From Anaeromassilibacillus sp. An250 (GTDB taxonomy: Bacteria; Bacillota; Clostridia; Oscillospirales; Acutalibacteraceae): 64,000 nt of DNA. The position numbers and the translations under genes were made by a program. Below the pieces are notes generated by a model. The model searched no databases, was not told where the DNA came from, and saw only the letters and a list, made by a program, of their open reading frames with translations. The stretch is from NCBI RefSeq assembly GCF_002159845.1, contig NZ_NFJK01000015.1, positions 26,448-90,447 on the forward strand, in the 5' to 3' direction. Shown here piece by piece: positions 50,512 to 58,684 of this stretch. The number at the start of each line of letters is the position of its first letter. Within the stretch, counting starts at the first letter, position 1.

Positions 50512-51779
50512 TTTACCCTGCATTTCAAATTGATTCACGCATCCAGGACGCGGCAGCCCGCGCGATGGAAAAAATTGCCCCCGTCCTGAAAGGCATCGAC
50601 GATACAACGGACTACAACCAGCAGAAGATGCTGTCCGCCTTCATTTCTTCCGGTGTGAGCGAAAGCCATTTTGCGGCCTCGACCGGATACGGATATGGCG
50701 ACCGGGGCCGCGAGGTGCTCGACCAGGTCTATGCCAAAGCGCTCGGCGCGGAGGACGCCCTGGTGCGCTATAATTTTGTGAGCGGCACGCATGCGCTCAC
50801 CGTTGCGCTCTTCGGCGTTTTGCGTCCGGGGGATACCATGCTCAGCGTGACCGGCCTGCCCTATGACACGCTGCGCGGCGTGATCGGCCTGACCGGGGAT
50901 GGGAACGGTTCCTTGAAGGAATTCGGCATCCGCTACGAGCAGGTCGATCTCTTGCCCGACGGCACGCCGGACTATGCGGCGATCGCCCAGCGCGTCACCC
51001 CCTCGATCAAAATGGTCTATATCCAGCGGTCGCGCGGCTACAGCCTTCGCCCCTCCCTCTTTGTGGAGGACATCGAACGCATTGCCAAAATCGCCAAAGA
51101 GAAGGCGCCCAATTGCATTGTGATGGTGGACAACTGCTATGGCGAATTCGTCCAGCGCGACGAGCCCACCAGCCACGGAGCCGACCTGATGGCAGGTTCG
51201 CTCATCAAGAATCCCGGCGGCGGCGTTGCCCCCACGGGCGGCTACATCGCCGGGCGGCGCGACCTGGTGGAAAGCTGCTCCTACCGGCTGACCACCCCGG
51301 GAACCGGCAAAGAAATCGGCTGCACACTCGGCAACAACCGCGAACTGTTTATGGGTGCGTTCCATGCGCCGCATGTCACGGGCGAAGCGCTCAAAACGGC
51401 TGCGTTTACGGCCGCGCTCTTCAGCGAGTTCGGCTACGATGTAACGCCCAAGCCCGACGAGCCGCGCGCGGACATCATCCAAGCCGTCCTCCTGCGCCGG
51501 GAAGAGGCCCTGATCGCCTTCTGCCAGGGCGTGCAGAAGGGCGCCCCCGTGGACGCATTTGTCACGCCGGAGCCATGGGACATGCCGGGTTATGACTGCC
51601 AGGTCATCATGGCCGCAGGCGCCTTCACCCTGGGCGCGAGCATCGAACTCTCTGCGGACGCGCCGCTGCGCGAGCCCTATGCCGCCTGGATGCAGGGCGG
51701 GTTGAATTTCCACAGCGGGCGCCTGGGCGCTATGCTCGCGGCGCAATCCATGTTGGAGCGGGGCATTCTGGAAGCATAG
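50508..51779 (+). CDS. PLP-dependent methionine gamma-lyase/aluminium-resistance family protein
   Basis: A 423-residue enzyme starting at the ATG at 50,508 (overlapping the Nudix stop, ATGA). Features: FAASTGYGYGDRGREVLDQVYAKALGAEDALVR, SGTHALTVALFGVLRPGD, VMVDNCYGEF and the probable PLP lysine in AGSLIKNPGGGVAPTGGYIAG. This is the YnbB-type branch of fold type I, also called aluminium resistance protein. It probably cleaves or transfers sulfur amino-acid side chains. Last gene of the M42 operon. Confidence 0.88.
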   Translation: MIYPAFQIDSRIQDAAARAMEKIAPVLKGIDDTTDYNQQKMLSAFISSGVSESHFAASTGYGYGDRGREVLDQVYAKALGAEDALVRYNFVSGTHALTVALFGVLRPGDTMLSVTGLPYDTLRGVIGLTGDGNGSLKEFGIRYEQVDLLPDGTPDYAAIAQRVTPSIKMVYIQRSRGYSLRPSLFVEDIERIAKIAKEKAPNCIVMVDNCYGEFVQRDEPTSHGADLMAGSLIKNPGGGVAPTGGYIAGRRDLVESCSYRLTTPGTGKEIGCTLGNNRELFMGAFHAPHVTGEALKTAAFTAALFSEFGYDVTPKPDEPRADIIQAVLLRREEALIAFCQGVQKGAPVDAFVTPEPWDMPGYDCQVIMAAGAFTLGASIELSADAPLREPYAAWMQGGLNFHSGRLGAMLAAQSMLERGILEA

Positions 51780-51818
51780 TGGTGAAATCTGTTTAAAAAA
51801 TGATTTGAAAAAACAACC

Positions 51819-51851
51819 GGGAATGCCATGGATTTTTTCATTGGCATTCCC
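51819..51851. terminator. Hairpin downstream of the M42 operon
   Basis: Stem GGGAATGCCA/TGGCATTCCC with a 13-base loop. T-rich exit sequence is on the minus strand (GGTTGTTTTTTC); the plus exit is weaker. Confidence 0.65.
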
Positions 51852-51962
51852 AATTCATATCGACATCTATATCGGCAGCATTCCCCATTGCGCCAAAGAA
51901 TTTCAAATATATACACTACTCATTTGGCCTTATACAGAAATAAGTTTTAAGATACAAAAAAA

Positions 51963-51987
51963 CGGAGAACCCTACAAGAGTTCTCCG
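51963..51987 (-). terminator. Terminator of tRNA-Pro
   Basis: Stem CGGAGAAC/GTTCTCCG, then seven T residues on the minus strand, three bases after the tRNA CCA. Confidence 0.9.
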
Positions 51988-51989
51988 GT

Positions 51990-52065
51990 TGGTCGGAGTG
52001 ACAGGATTTGAACCTGCGGCATCCTGCTCCCAAAGCAGGCGCGCTACCAACTGCGCTACACCCCG
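51990..52065 (-). tRNA. tRNA-Pro (UGG)
   Basis: A 76-base cloverleaf with acceptor CGGGGTG/CACTCCG, anticodon loop TTTGGGA (UGG), T-arm GGTTCAAATCC and encoded CCA. Confidence 0.95.
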
Positions 52066-52279
52066 ATTGAAAAACAACATCTATTTTTCAGTTTTCTTAT
52101 CGCAATGATACACAAATTATGTAAGCACATAATAAAGTGTATAGCTTTATTATTATAGTGAAAACCACATAGAAAGTCAATATCTCCATGGAAAAGACTT
52201 GCAATTTAAGGAAAGGTTCGTTATAATGAGTAGCGTAAATTTACAGAAGAACTCTATATTCCGATAAGATTTTGTAAAT

Positions 52280-52364
52280 GCGGGTGTGGCGGAATTGGCA
52301 GACGCACAAGATTTAGGTTCTTGCGCTGCAAAGCGTGCAGGTTCAAGTCCTGTCACCCGCACCA
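52280..52364 (+). tRNA. tRNA-Leu (UAG)
   Basis: An 85-base cloverleaf with a long variable arm, acceptor GCGGGTG/CACCCGC, anticodon loop TTTAGGT (UAG), GGTTCAAGTCC T-arm and encoded CCA. A degenerate integrase lies 1.1 kb downstream, so its 3' end may be the old attachment site. Confidence 0.95.
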
Positions 52365-52367
52365 GTT

Positions 52368-52406
52368 GAGCCTGGACGCAATTCGCGTTCCAGGCTCGTT
52401 TTTTTT
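52368..52406 (+). terminator. Terminator of tRNA-Leu
   Basis: Stem GAGCCTGGACGC paired with GCGTTCCAGGCTC (one bulge), loop AATTC, then a run of eight T residues. Confidence 0.92.
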
Positions 52407-52739
52407 ATTATGCCTTTTCGCTCGCGTTTGTAGCGGGTCTTTTTTGTAGCGTAATCCCATGCAGAGTATTATTAAAGGATCTAAAAAGTTCTTTTGATAA
52501 TACTCCTCATTTTTTATTCCCTAATCTATATAGCGGTCTGCGCGGGGGCGTAGCTTAATGCTACGCCTTTTCTCGTTTCCAAAAGGATGTCCCGCTCGGG
52601 GATTTTCCGGTCATCCGGCGCCTATCCAAGAGAAGTCCAGCCAGATATAATGGGCAGACGAACCATGGTGGAGCCCGGAATGGTGGTTGTCGCAGCGGAA
52701 GAACTCGATATTATGGTTAAAATAGAAATTAAAATCCGG
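52407..52739 (+). other. Non-coding stretch with two more hairpins after tRNA-Leu
   Basis: At 52,464-52,505 arms GAGTATTAT and ATAATACTC form a long, partly mismatched AT-rich stem. At 52,547-52,567 the stem GGCGTAGC/GCTACGCC (loop TTAAT) is followed by TTTT, a second terminator. From 52,570 to 52,739 there is a short frame (GIFRSSGAYPREVQPDIMG) without start or clear homology, perhaps a gene remnant. Confidence 0.6.
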
Positions 52740-53267
52740 CTACTTCATTTCTTTTTCAAATCTAAAGAAATAATTGTTCTCTTTTGGGATGTTGCCTGCG
52801 GTTTCACTTATTTGGTGTGGGTCTTTGTGTTTAGGATTAAAAAATTCTACAATCTTAAAGCCACAACGATTTACATAAAAATGGATATTTCGCTTATCAT
52901 AATATGGGGTATGCGTCTCCCAAATTCTTGTTTCAGGATGTAATTCTTCAATTGCTTTCCATATTTTAAATCCGTTTCCAGTATTCTGTGCGTCTGATTT
53001 CACATACAAAAGATGGAGTGAGTTGTAGCCGGTCGTATCATCTATAACGACGATGGTTCCTCCGACCCTTTCTCCATCGATTTCTGCAATATAGGCTTCA
53101 GAGCCTTTCGTGTTAAAAGATTCTTCTATATCTTCTATGGGAAGAATTGTTTTTTCATATTTTCCAAACTCTGATACATAAGAGTCTTGAAAAGCTTCTT
53201 GTATTTCACTTACGAATGTGTTCTTGTCTTCAATGGTAATGATTGGTCTTAAATTTATTTTGTTCAT
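52740..53267 (-). CDS. GNAT-family acetyltransferase
   Basis: A 175-residue acetyltransferase. Strand and helix order is typical: RPIITIEDKNTFVSEIQEAF, EAYIAEIDGERVGGTIVVI, LHLLYVKSDAQNTGNGFKIW (acetyl-CoA loop QNTGNG), NIHFYVNRCGFKIVEFF. AT-rich relative to the M42 operon. It lies in the island remnant beside tRNA-Leu, on the opposite strand. The acceptor is unknown; antibiotic acetylation is possible but not shown. Confidence 0.85.
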   Translation of the reverse strand: MNKINLRPIITIEDKNTFVSEIQEAFQDSYVSEFGKYEKTILPIEDIEESFNTKGSEAYIAEIDGERVGGTIVVIDDTTGYNSLHLLYVKSDAQNTGNGFKIWKAIEELHPETRIWETHTPYYDKRNIHFYVNRCGFKIVEFFNPKHKDPHQISETAGNIPKENNYFFRFEKEMK

Positions 53268-53504
53268 ACTTCCTTGTTCTCCTTAAATTTTATAGTGCAT
53301 TTCATCAAAGAAGTATGCCTTTATTCTCTGCCGCCCCAATCAAATAGTTTCATCGTTTCCCACTCCAAATTCCACTTTCATGATCCACGCTCGCAAAAAC
53401 ATCGATTTTTCAAGGCTCCACACCTGTTTTCCGTTCAAACCTTATCTGTTTGCCCTTGTTTTGCCCTACGAGCTGAAACAAGGGCATCTTTTATTCTCCG
53501 TTGG

Positions 53505-53720
53505 GTCCCCTATCCAGTAGCCTTGCGGAAGTACGCTCCCCTTGTGACGTGAGCGTAGATGTCCATTGTGGCGCTGACATCCGAGTGTCAGAGAAGTTTC
53601 TGGACATCTTTCGGCTTTGTGCCGCCGGAAAACGGATAAAAAGTTCCTTTCTATCCGTGGTAATCGGGATTGCGACATATGGCGTGTGTAAAGTAATTGT
53701 GCCATTTTCGCCAGTGAAAG
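53505..53720 (-). pseudogene. Remnant of a tyrosine-recombinase integrase (C-terminal part)
   Basis: In one minus-strand frame the sequence reads GGTKPKDVQKLL, stop, HSDVSATMDIYAHVTRGAYF. This is the end of a phage/ICE integrase: the conserved LGHS has become stop-HS (GGA to TGA) and DIYAHV holds the catalytic Tyr. Further upstream the frame is broken (TAG before KGTFYP), and a different frame carries TGENGTITLHT. No full gene remains. Confidence 0.75.
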
Positions 53721-53933
53721 TCAACTGACATTTTTACTTGTCAAGCTGCCATACAATTTTTTGGAAAATGTTTCTTCAACTTTTTCCACTATCCCGAAAA
53801 GTGCGCCCATCGACATTCTTGTGCGCCCCTCATCGCGAATATGTAAAATTCCGTTTGAAAACCGTTTTATATCCTCAACCGGTATTTCCATCTTCTTGCG
53901 GTATACCTGCTGCATGATTGCCCCGGACTCCAT
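53721..53933 (-). CDS. Short uncharacterised protein or remnant
   Basis: A 70-residue frame (MESGAIMQQVYRKKMEIPVE..., FSNGILHIRDEGRTRMSMGA) with no recognised family and no clear ribosome site. It lies directly upstream of the integrase remnant on the same strand, and could be a leftover of the same lost element or a displaced N-terminal part of another gene. Confidence 0.35.
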   Translation of the reverse strand: MESGAIMQQVYRKKMEIPVEDIKRFSNGILHIRDEGRTRMSMGALFGIVEKVEETFSKKLYGSLTSKNVS

Positions 53934-54024
53934 AGCGTACCGCCCAAGGCGACTCTTCTAGCCCTTGTCCTCCGCCACACGATCCCCCCCCCTCCATAGC
54001 GTCGGCTAAATAACCGTATACAGA

Positions 54025-54786
54025 TCAATCATCTTGTAGCGAGAAGCCGCTGGTGCGGCACTCTCCTTTTACAAGTTCCTTTACAAATTCCGTTGCAGGA
54101 CTCCGAAGCAGATCCCCAGGCTTTGCAAATTGTTCCATTTTGCCGTTGTTCATAACAAGCACTTTTGTGCCGAGCCTCAGCGCTTCGGAAATATCGTGGG
54201 TAACAAACAATACGGTAATACCTGTCTGCCCATGGATCCGCTTCAATTCCATCTGAAGCTGCCCCCGCGTGATTTCATCCACCGCACCGAACGGCTCGTC
54301 CATTAAAAGGATCTCAGGGGACGCTGCCAAAGCGCGGGCGATACCAACCCTTTGCTGCTGGCCGCCGGAAAGTTCGGACGGATAGCGGTCCTTCAAATCT
54401 TCTGAAAGCCCCACGATTTTCATCCATTTGGATACGGCGTTTTTTGTCTTCCCTTTATCCCGCTTGTTTAGCAAGTTTGGAACGTAAGCGATGTTTTGCT
54501 CTACCGTCATATGCGGAAACAGCACACTGCCCTGAATGGCATAGCCGATATTTCTGCGGAGTTGTGTCTGATTTTTATTGCGGATATTTTCACCGTCGAC
54601 AAATATATCCCCCGAAGTCGGCTGCACCAAACCGTTTACCATTTTGAGCGCCGTCGTTTTGCCACAGCCCGATGAACCGATAATCGTTACAAACTCGCCT
54701 TTTTCTATGGAAAGATTAAAGCCCTCCATCACTACCTTTTCGCCGTATACTTTTTTAACATTCTTAAATTCAATCTCTGTTTTCAT
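54025..54786 (-). CDS. OpuC/OsmV-type ABC transporter ATPase
   Basis: A 253-residue ATPase starting at the ATG at 54,786 with GAGGTGG upstream. Walker A is GSSGCGKTT, signature is LSGGQQQRVGIARAL, Walker B is ILLMDEPFGAVD. The RNIGYAIQGSVLFPHMTVEQN Q-loop is that of quaternary-amine (glycine betaine/choline) importers. There is no CBS domain after it, unlike some OpuCA proteins. Last gene of a three-gene operon, ten bases after the permease-binding protein. Confidence 0.9.
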   Translation of the reverse strand: MKTEIEFKNVKKVYGEKVVMEGFNLSIEKGEFVTIIGSSGCGKTTALKMVNGLVQPTSGDIFVDGENIRNKNQTQLRRNIGYAIQGSVLFPHMTVEQNIAYVPNLLNKRDKGKTKNAVSKWMKIVGLSEDLKDRYPSELSGGQQQRVGIARALAASPEILLMDEPFGAVDEITRGQLQMELKRIHGQTGITVLFVTHDISEALRLGTKVLVMNNGKMEQFAKPGDLLRSPATEFVKELVKGECRTSGFSLQDD

Positions 54787-54796
54787 CTCATCCACC

Positions 54797-56341
54797 TCAC
54801 TGCAAAAGGCCATGGTTTTGAAGGAACCCTTCCGCTACCTCTCGCGGCTCTTTGCTTTCCGTTTCAACGGCATAGTTCATTGCGGCCATATCCGCGTCGC
54901 TAATCAGCCCGTTCAGTTTTTCAAATACGGCTTCTAATTCCGGGTATTCCTCAAGCACTTCTGCGCGAATCACATTCCCGCAAATATAGGAAGGATAGAA
55001 ATGCTTGTCATCTTCTAAAACAACCACATCTGAAGCCGACAGTTGCCCGTCTGTTGTAAAAATCACCATCACATCGATCTTTCCCTGGCGGATCGCCTGA
55101 TATTTGAGCCCAATGTCTAAATCCATTGTTTTGCCAAAATCCAGCCCATAGGTTTCACAAAGGGCGTCATAGCCGTCCTCGCGTTCGAAGAAATCATATT
55201 CTGCACCAAATGTGAGATCGCCTGCTACAGATTTGAGATCGGAATAGGTTTTAAGGTTATATTTTTCTGCAATTTCACGGCGGACAACCAAACCATACGT
55301 ATTGTCAAAGCCGTACATCCCAACCCAATCCATATGGAATCGTTCGCTATATTCATTTTTCAATTCACCGAATAAATCTTCGGTATATAAACCGTCGTGT
55401 TTGAGGACCGCATTCCAACCCGTGCCTGTGTACTCAGGATACAGGTCGAATTCCCCGCTCTCCATTGCGGGCTGGATATTCGATGTCCCGCCGCCGACCC
55501 CCTGCGTCAGCTCAACATTCAAATCTGTGTCCTGTTCGATCAGGATGTCCAGCATTTCACCGAGGATATATTGTTCCGTCATCGGTTTTGTGGCTATATG
55601 TATGGTGTCTTTCTGCGGTATATGGATTATGGCGCCCCCTACAATGCCCAAACAGAGGACAGCCGCAACGGCAGCCATCATTTTGTTGGTTCTCTTTGCT
55701 TTTGCGCTGTGTCTCCGGATACGTTTCTCAATGAAACCAAGGATAAAATCCATTGCAAGGGCAAGCAAAGCAATCAGCAAGCTGCCGGCCATTGTCATTG
55801 CCGCATTATTGGTCGTAATGCCCCGGTAAATCGCGACCCCCAACCCCCCTGCACCAATAAAAGAGGCAATACCTGCAAGGGCAATTGTCATCGTCACCAT
55901 ATTGCGAACCCCCGACATAATCACTGGCATAGCAAGCGGGAGTTTGATCTTAAACAAAATCTGTGCTTTTGTGCTTCCCATACCTTTCGCCGCTTCCAAA
56001 ATAGAGGGGTCTACATTCGTAATACCCGTGTGCGTATTGCGTACCATCGGCAGCAATGCATACATAGCCAGCGCTATAATGGCCGTTGCATTGCCCACAC
56101 CTGAAAAGGGGATCAAAAAACCGAGCATAGAAATGGACGGTATCGTATACAAAAAATTGATCACGCCTAGCGCCGGCCTTGCGGCTTTTGGGAATTCACT
56201 GATCAGAATCCCTACAAGCCCTCCGAACAGTATGGCAATCAAAATAGAAACCAATGCTATTTCCAAATGCTCTAGCAATAACTCCCAGAAAAAATCTGCT
56301 CTATCCGTAAAAATAGACAACATATCTTTTAACACATTCAT
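54797..56341 (-). CDS. OpuC-type permease fused to its substrate-binding domain
   Basis: A 514-residue protein from the ATG at 56,341 (AAGGAGG). Residues 1-230 are a five- to six-span ABC permease (EAAKGMGSTKAQILFKIKLPLAMPVIMSGVRN is the coupling loop). After a further membrane span the C-terminal 270 residues are an OpuAC-like binding domain (IHIATKPMTEQYILGEMLDILIEQ; YPEYTGTGWNAVLK). This fused plan is that of betaine, choline and carnitine importers in Firmicutes. The Trp/Tyr cage residues suggest a quaternary amine, but the exact substrate is open. Confidence 0.9.
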   Translation of the reverse strand: MNVLKDMLSIFTDRADFFWELLLEHLEIALVSILIAILFGGLVGILISEFPKAARPALGVINFLYTIPSISMLGFLIPFSGVGNATAIIALAMYALLPMVRNTHTGITNVDPSILEAAKGMGSTKAQILFKIKLPLAMPVIMSGVRNMVTMTIALAGIASFIGAGGLGVAIYRGITTNNAAMTMAGSLLIALLALAMDFILGFIEKRIRRHSAKAKRTNKMMAAVAAVLCLGIVGGAIIHIPQKDTIHIATKPMTEQYILGEMLDILIEQDTDLNVELTQGVGGGTSNIQPAMESGEFDLYPEYTGTGWNAVLKHDGLYTEDLFGELKNEYSERFHMDWVGMYGFDNTYGLVVRREIAEKYNLKTYSDLKSVAGDLTFGAEYDFFEREDGYDALCETYGLDFGKTMDLDIGLKYQAIRQGKIDVMVIFTTDGQLSASDVVVLEDDKHFYPSYICGNVIRAEVLEEYPELEAVFEKLNGLISDADMAAMNYAVETESKEPREVAEGFLQNHGLLQ

Positions 56342-56348
56342 CCCCTCC

Positions 56349-57221
56349 TTATATTGGGGCTTTCTCAAAAGCCAAGCGATGGATACGGTCTTGTTCCATT
56401 TCCCTTTGTACGCCTCTTGCATACTGGATTTCGGGATAACCGAAGCCAATTATCATGCCGATGTAATGGTGGGCCGGAATGTTCAGCATTGCTTTGATAT
56501 CCGGCATTTGTTCCAACGCACCGAGAGGGAACGTCAACATTACCGCTCCAAGGCCGCGGGAAGCACAAAGAAGTTCAAAATATGTCCCGGCAATCACCAC
56601 ATCCTGTATGGGTTCCCCGTGGCCGAACGGTGCGTGGGGAATCAAAATATGTGGCGCTCCGCAAAAAAGCATATCGGGGCGCACCGTCTTTTCCCATCGT
56701 TTCATATCTTCATATGCCTCTTTGCTAAACCCCTTTGGGTAGATCCCTTGCGCTGCCAGTGCCTCCATCCGGGAATAAACAATCTGGCGGAAGTGAGCCA
56801 TCTGGACCCGATCATCGATCAATGTGAATTCCACCTGCTGCTTATTGCCACCGTTGGGCGCCCCTGACAGGCGTCCCAGCATATCGTTTATAACGGCGGT
56901 ATCAACATTTTTGTCCTTGTATCTGCGGCAGGAACGCCTATTGGCAATCAGGGAATCCATTGCAGGTGCCGCAATGGTACAATCGACCATGGGGAGGCTG
57001 TTTTCCGGCCTGTGGCCGAAAATGGAAATGGCGCCCATTGGACAGACGGCAAGGCAATGCTCACATTTCCAACAACCGTTCCACCCAAATTCTTTGAAAT
57101 CCGCAATCTCAGCCTTTTGGGATGGATTCAAGCGGAGAATTCCGCCGGGGCAAACCTTTACGCATTTTCCACATCCCACACACGCTTCTATATCCACAAC
57201 AAACTTTGCCTGATTCATCAT
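56349..57221 (-). CDS. Ferredoxin-nitroreductase fusion protein
   Basis: A 290-residue protein from the first of two ATGs (57,221; GGAGG five bases upstream). Residues 10-70 carry two [4Fe-4S] clusters: CVGCGKCVKVCPGG and CWKCEHCLAVCP. The rest is an FMN nitroreductase domain (LIANRRSCRRYKDKNVD; APNGGNKQQVEF; RGLGAVMLTFPL). It transfers electrons to an unknown acceptor. Its stop is seven bases from the start of the ABC permease gene, so all three are one operon, and a HxlR regulator is divergent. Confidence 0.9.
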   Translation of the reverse strand: MMNQAKFVVDIEACVGCGKCVKVCPGGILRLNPSQKAEIADFKEFGWNGCWKCEHCLAVCPMGAISIFGHRPENSLPMVDCTIAAPAMDSLIANRRSCRRYKDKNVDTAVINDMLGRLSGAPNGGNKQQVEFTLIDDRVQMAHFRQIVYSRMEALAAQGIYPKGFSKEAYEDMKRWEKTVRPDMLFCGAPHILIPHAPFGHGEPIQDVVIAGTYFELLCASRGLGAVMLTFPLGALEQMPDIKAMLNIPAHHYIGMIIGFGYPEIQYARGVQREMEQDRIHRLAFEKAPI

Positions 57222-57453
57222 AAGTACCTCCGTCCTTTGCTTTCGACACCATTGTAACGGGTGCCTGTTTGCTCTACAAGTACGCACTTTTTTATAACCT
57301 ACGTTACCTTTTTGTGACTCTTGCGTTGTTGCGGGGATTGTTGGATAAAAAATTTTTATTCCGTATAGCACGCTTGATTCCACGCGTATGCAGCACTATA
57401 ATTTGAGTGTAATATGCAAATATCAACCAATGGGAATTGGGGGAGGTATCGAT
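57222..57453. promoter_or_regulatory. Divergent control region between the nitroreductase operon and the HxlR gene
   Basis: This 232-base gap should hold both promoters. An ATAACCTACGTTACC stretch and a long T-rich run at 57,285-57,315 are visible. TATAAT at 57,400 on the plus strand (in CACTATAATTTGAG) is a candidate -10 for the regulator. No clear dyad was established. Confidence 0.5.
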
Positions 57454-57750
57454 ATGCTGAAGAAAGAAGAGTTGCCCGCTTGCCCTGTTGCGACAACCGT
57501 ACAAATGGTGGGAAGTAAATGGAAACTTTTGATTTTGCGCAACCTTCTTGCGTGCCCGTGGCGTTTTAACGAGCTGCGCAAAAATTTAGAGGGGATCAGC
57601 CAAAAAGTTCTGACGGACAGCCTGCGCTCAATGGAAGGAGACGGCATCATCACACGGACGGTCTATCCGGAAGTCCCTCCAAGGGTGGATTATTCTTTGA
57701 GCGAATTAGGCGAATCGATGCGCCCTATCATTAAGGCCATGGAACAATAG
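57454..57750 (+). CDS. HxlR-family transcriptional regulator
   Basis: A 98-residue winged helix: CPVATTVQMVGSKWKLLILRNLLACPWRFNELRKNLEGISQKVLTDSLRSMEGDGIITR with the conserved early Cys and the PPRVDYSLSELG wing. GGGGAGG precedes the ATG at 57,454; the longer frame lacks a site. The Cys near the N-terminus is the redox or electrophile sensor in YodB-type members. It is divergent from the nitroreductase-ABC operon and probably controls it. Confidence 0.9.
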   Translation: MLKKEELPACPVATTVQMVGSKWKLLILRNLLACPWRFNELRKNLEGISQKVLTDSLRSMEGDGIITRTVYPEVPPRVDYSLSELGESMRPIIKAMEQ

Positions 57751-58684
57751 GGAATCGATTACAAAGCGCAAAATGGTTCATAACCGGAAGCACAACATGC
57801 CCCTTTTGTTGGAACGGCTATGCTGGATAAGTCTGTTAAAACGATCCCAGATGGGACAGGGCTGGTTCCCACTCCAAACCAAGGCCGGCAATAGCAACAT
57901 AAACTGTGCCGGCGTATGTGCAAAAGAAACGGCATCCAGCAGAACATGGGCCGCAAAGGCAACTGCCTGGACCATACAGGGATAACAAGCTTCTCCGGGT
58001 CCTTCAAAAAGGATCTGCTCTATCTGAAAGGATTGGCCGGATGGAATTTTCCATACGAGCTGGTGGGTGATCCGGGTCATTACAATAGCCGCTGTATCAA
58101 GGCAAAGCGGAAGGGCTTGCCGCCTGTCCTTCGCAGGCAGCAAGCCCTTCCGCTACTTGGACAAGATGGACTTGATGTTATGGAGCAACGGTTCCTGGTA
58201 CTTTGGACGCTTACCCCGGTTCGTTCTATTTCACTTTGATTTCTCCATCTTCCGTTTGAACCCTTGGGGTGAAGGGGCTATAACGCCGCTATGCCGGCTT
58301 CTCCCCGATATCGCGCGTTCTGAAACCGGACAAGGTTTCCGGAAAATTTCCGCTCACCCCCAAAAGGGAACGGTACGATTTCCGTGCCCCGTAAAAAAGC
58401 AGTTCCCTCTTTGTGGACTCAATGCTCGGCCGCGGATATCAGGGTATCCCATTCCCCTATTTTCCAGGAGCATAGCGGCATTTCATCTTTTGTGTTATAT
58501 TCCTTTCCCTTTGAGATCCTTTTATAAAGCATTAAAACCGATATAAACATCCGCACCAACGGCAATTTCCGTTTCCTGCCGTGGCCACGTTCAATCGACA
58601 GCTTTTGCCTTCCGTGCTATAATATAAAAAAGCATACTTGTCCCTCAAAGGGAAAGATGAGAATGAGAAACGGGGTGCAACTCT
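57751..58684. other. 934-base stretch without a convincing gene
   Basis: At 58,107-58,152 a strong hairpin (GCGGAAGGGCTTGC arms with an inner CGCCTG/CAGGCG stem) lies in the middle; it lacks a T run. A minus-strand frame at 57,778-58,143 (LFEGPGEACYPCMVQAVAF, then LLLPALVWSGNQ) has hydrophobic patches and may be the remains of a membrane protein gene, but no ribosome site or family is seen. A promoter for the ClC gene is at 58,595-58,623. Confidence 0.5.
58595..58623 (+). promoter_or_regulatory. Promoter of the ClC gene
   Basis: TCGACA at 58,595-58,600 and TATAAT at 58,618-58,623 with 17 bases between, 62 bases before the TTG start. Confidence 0.75.

Noticed and set aside
58600..58684. Fluoride riboswitch before the ClC gene
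   Set aside because: The leader is short and lacks the conserved aptamer segments, and the ClC protein has chloride-exchanger rather than fluoride-type motifs.
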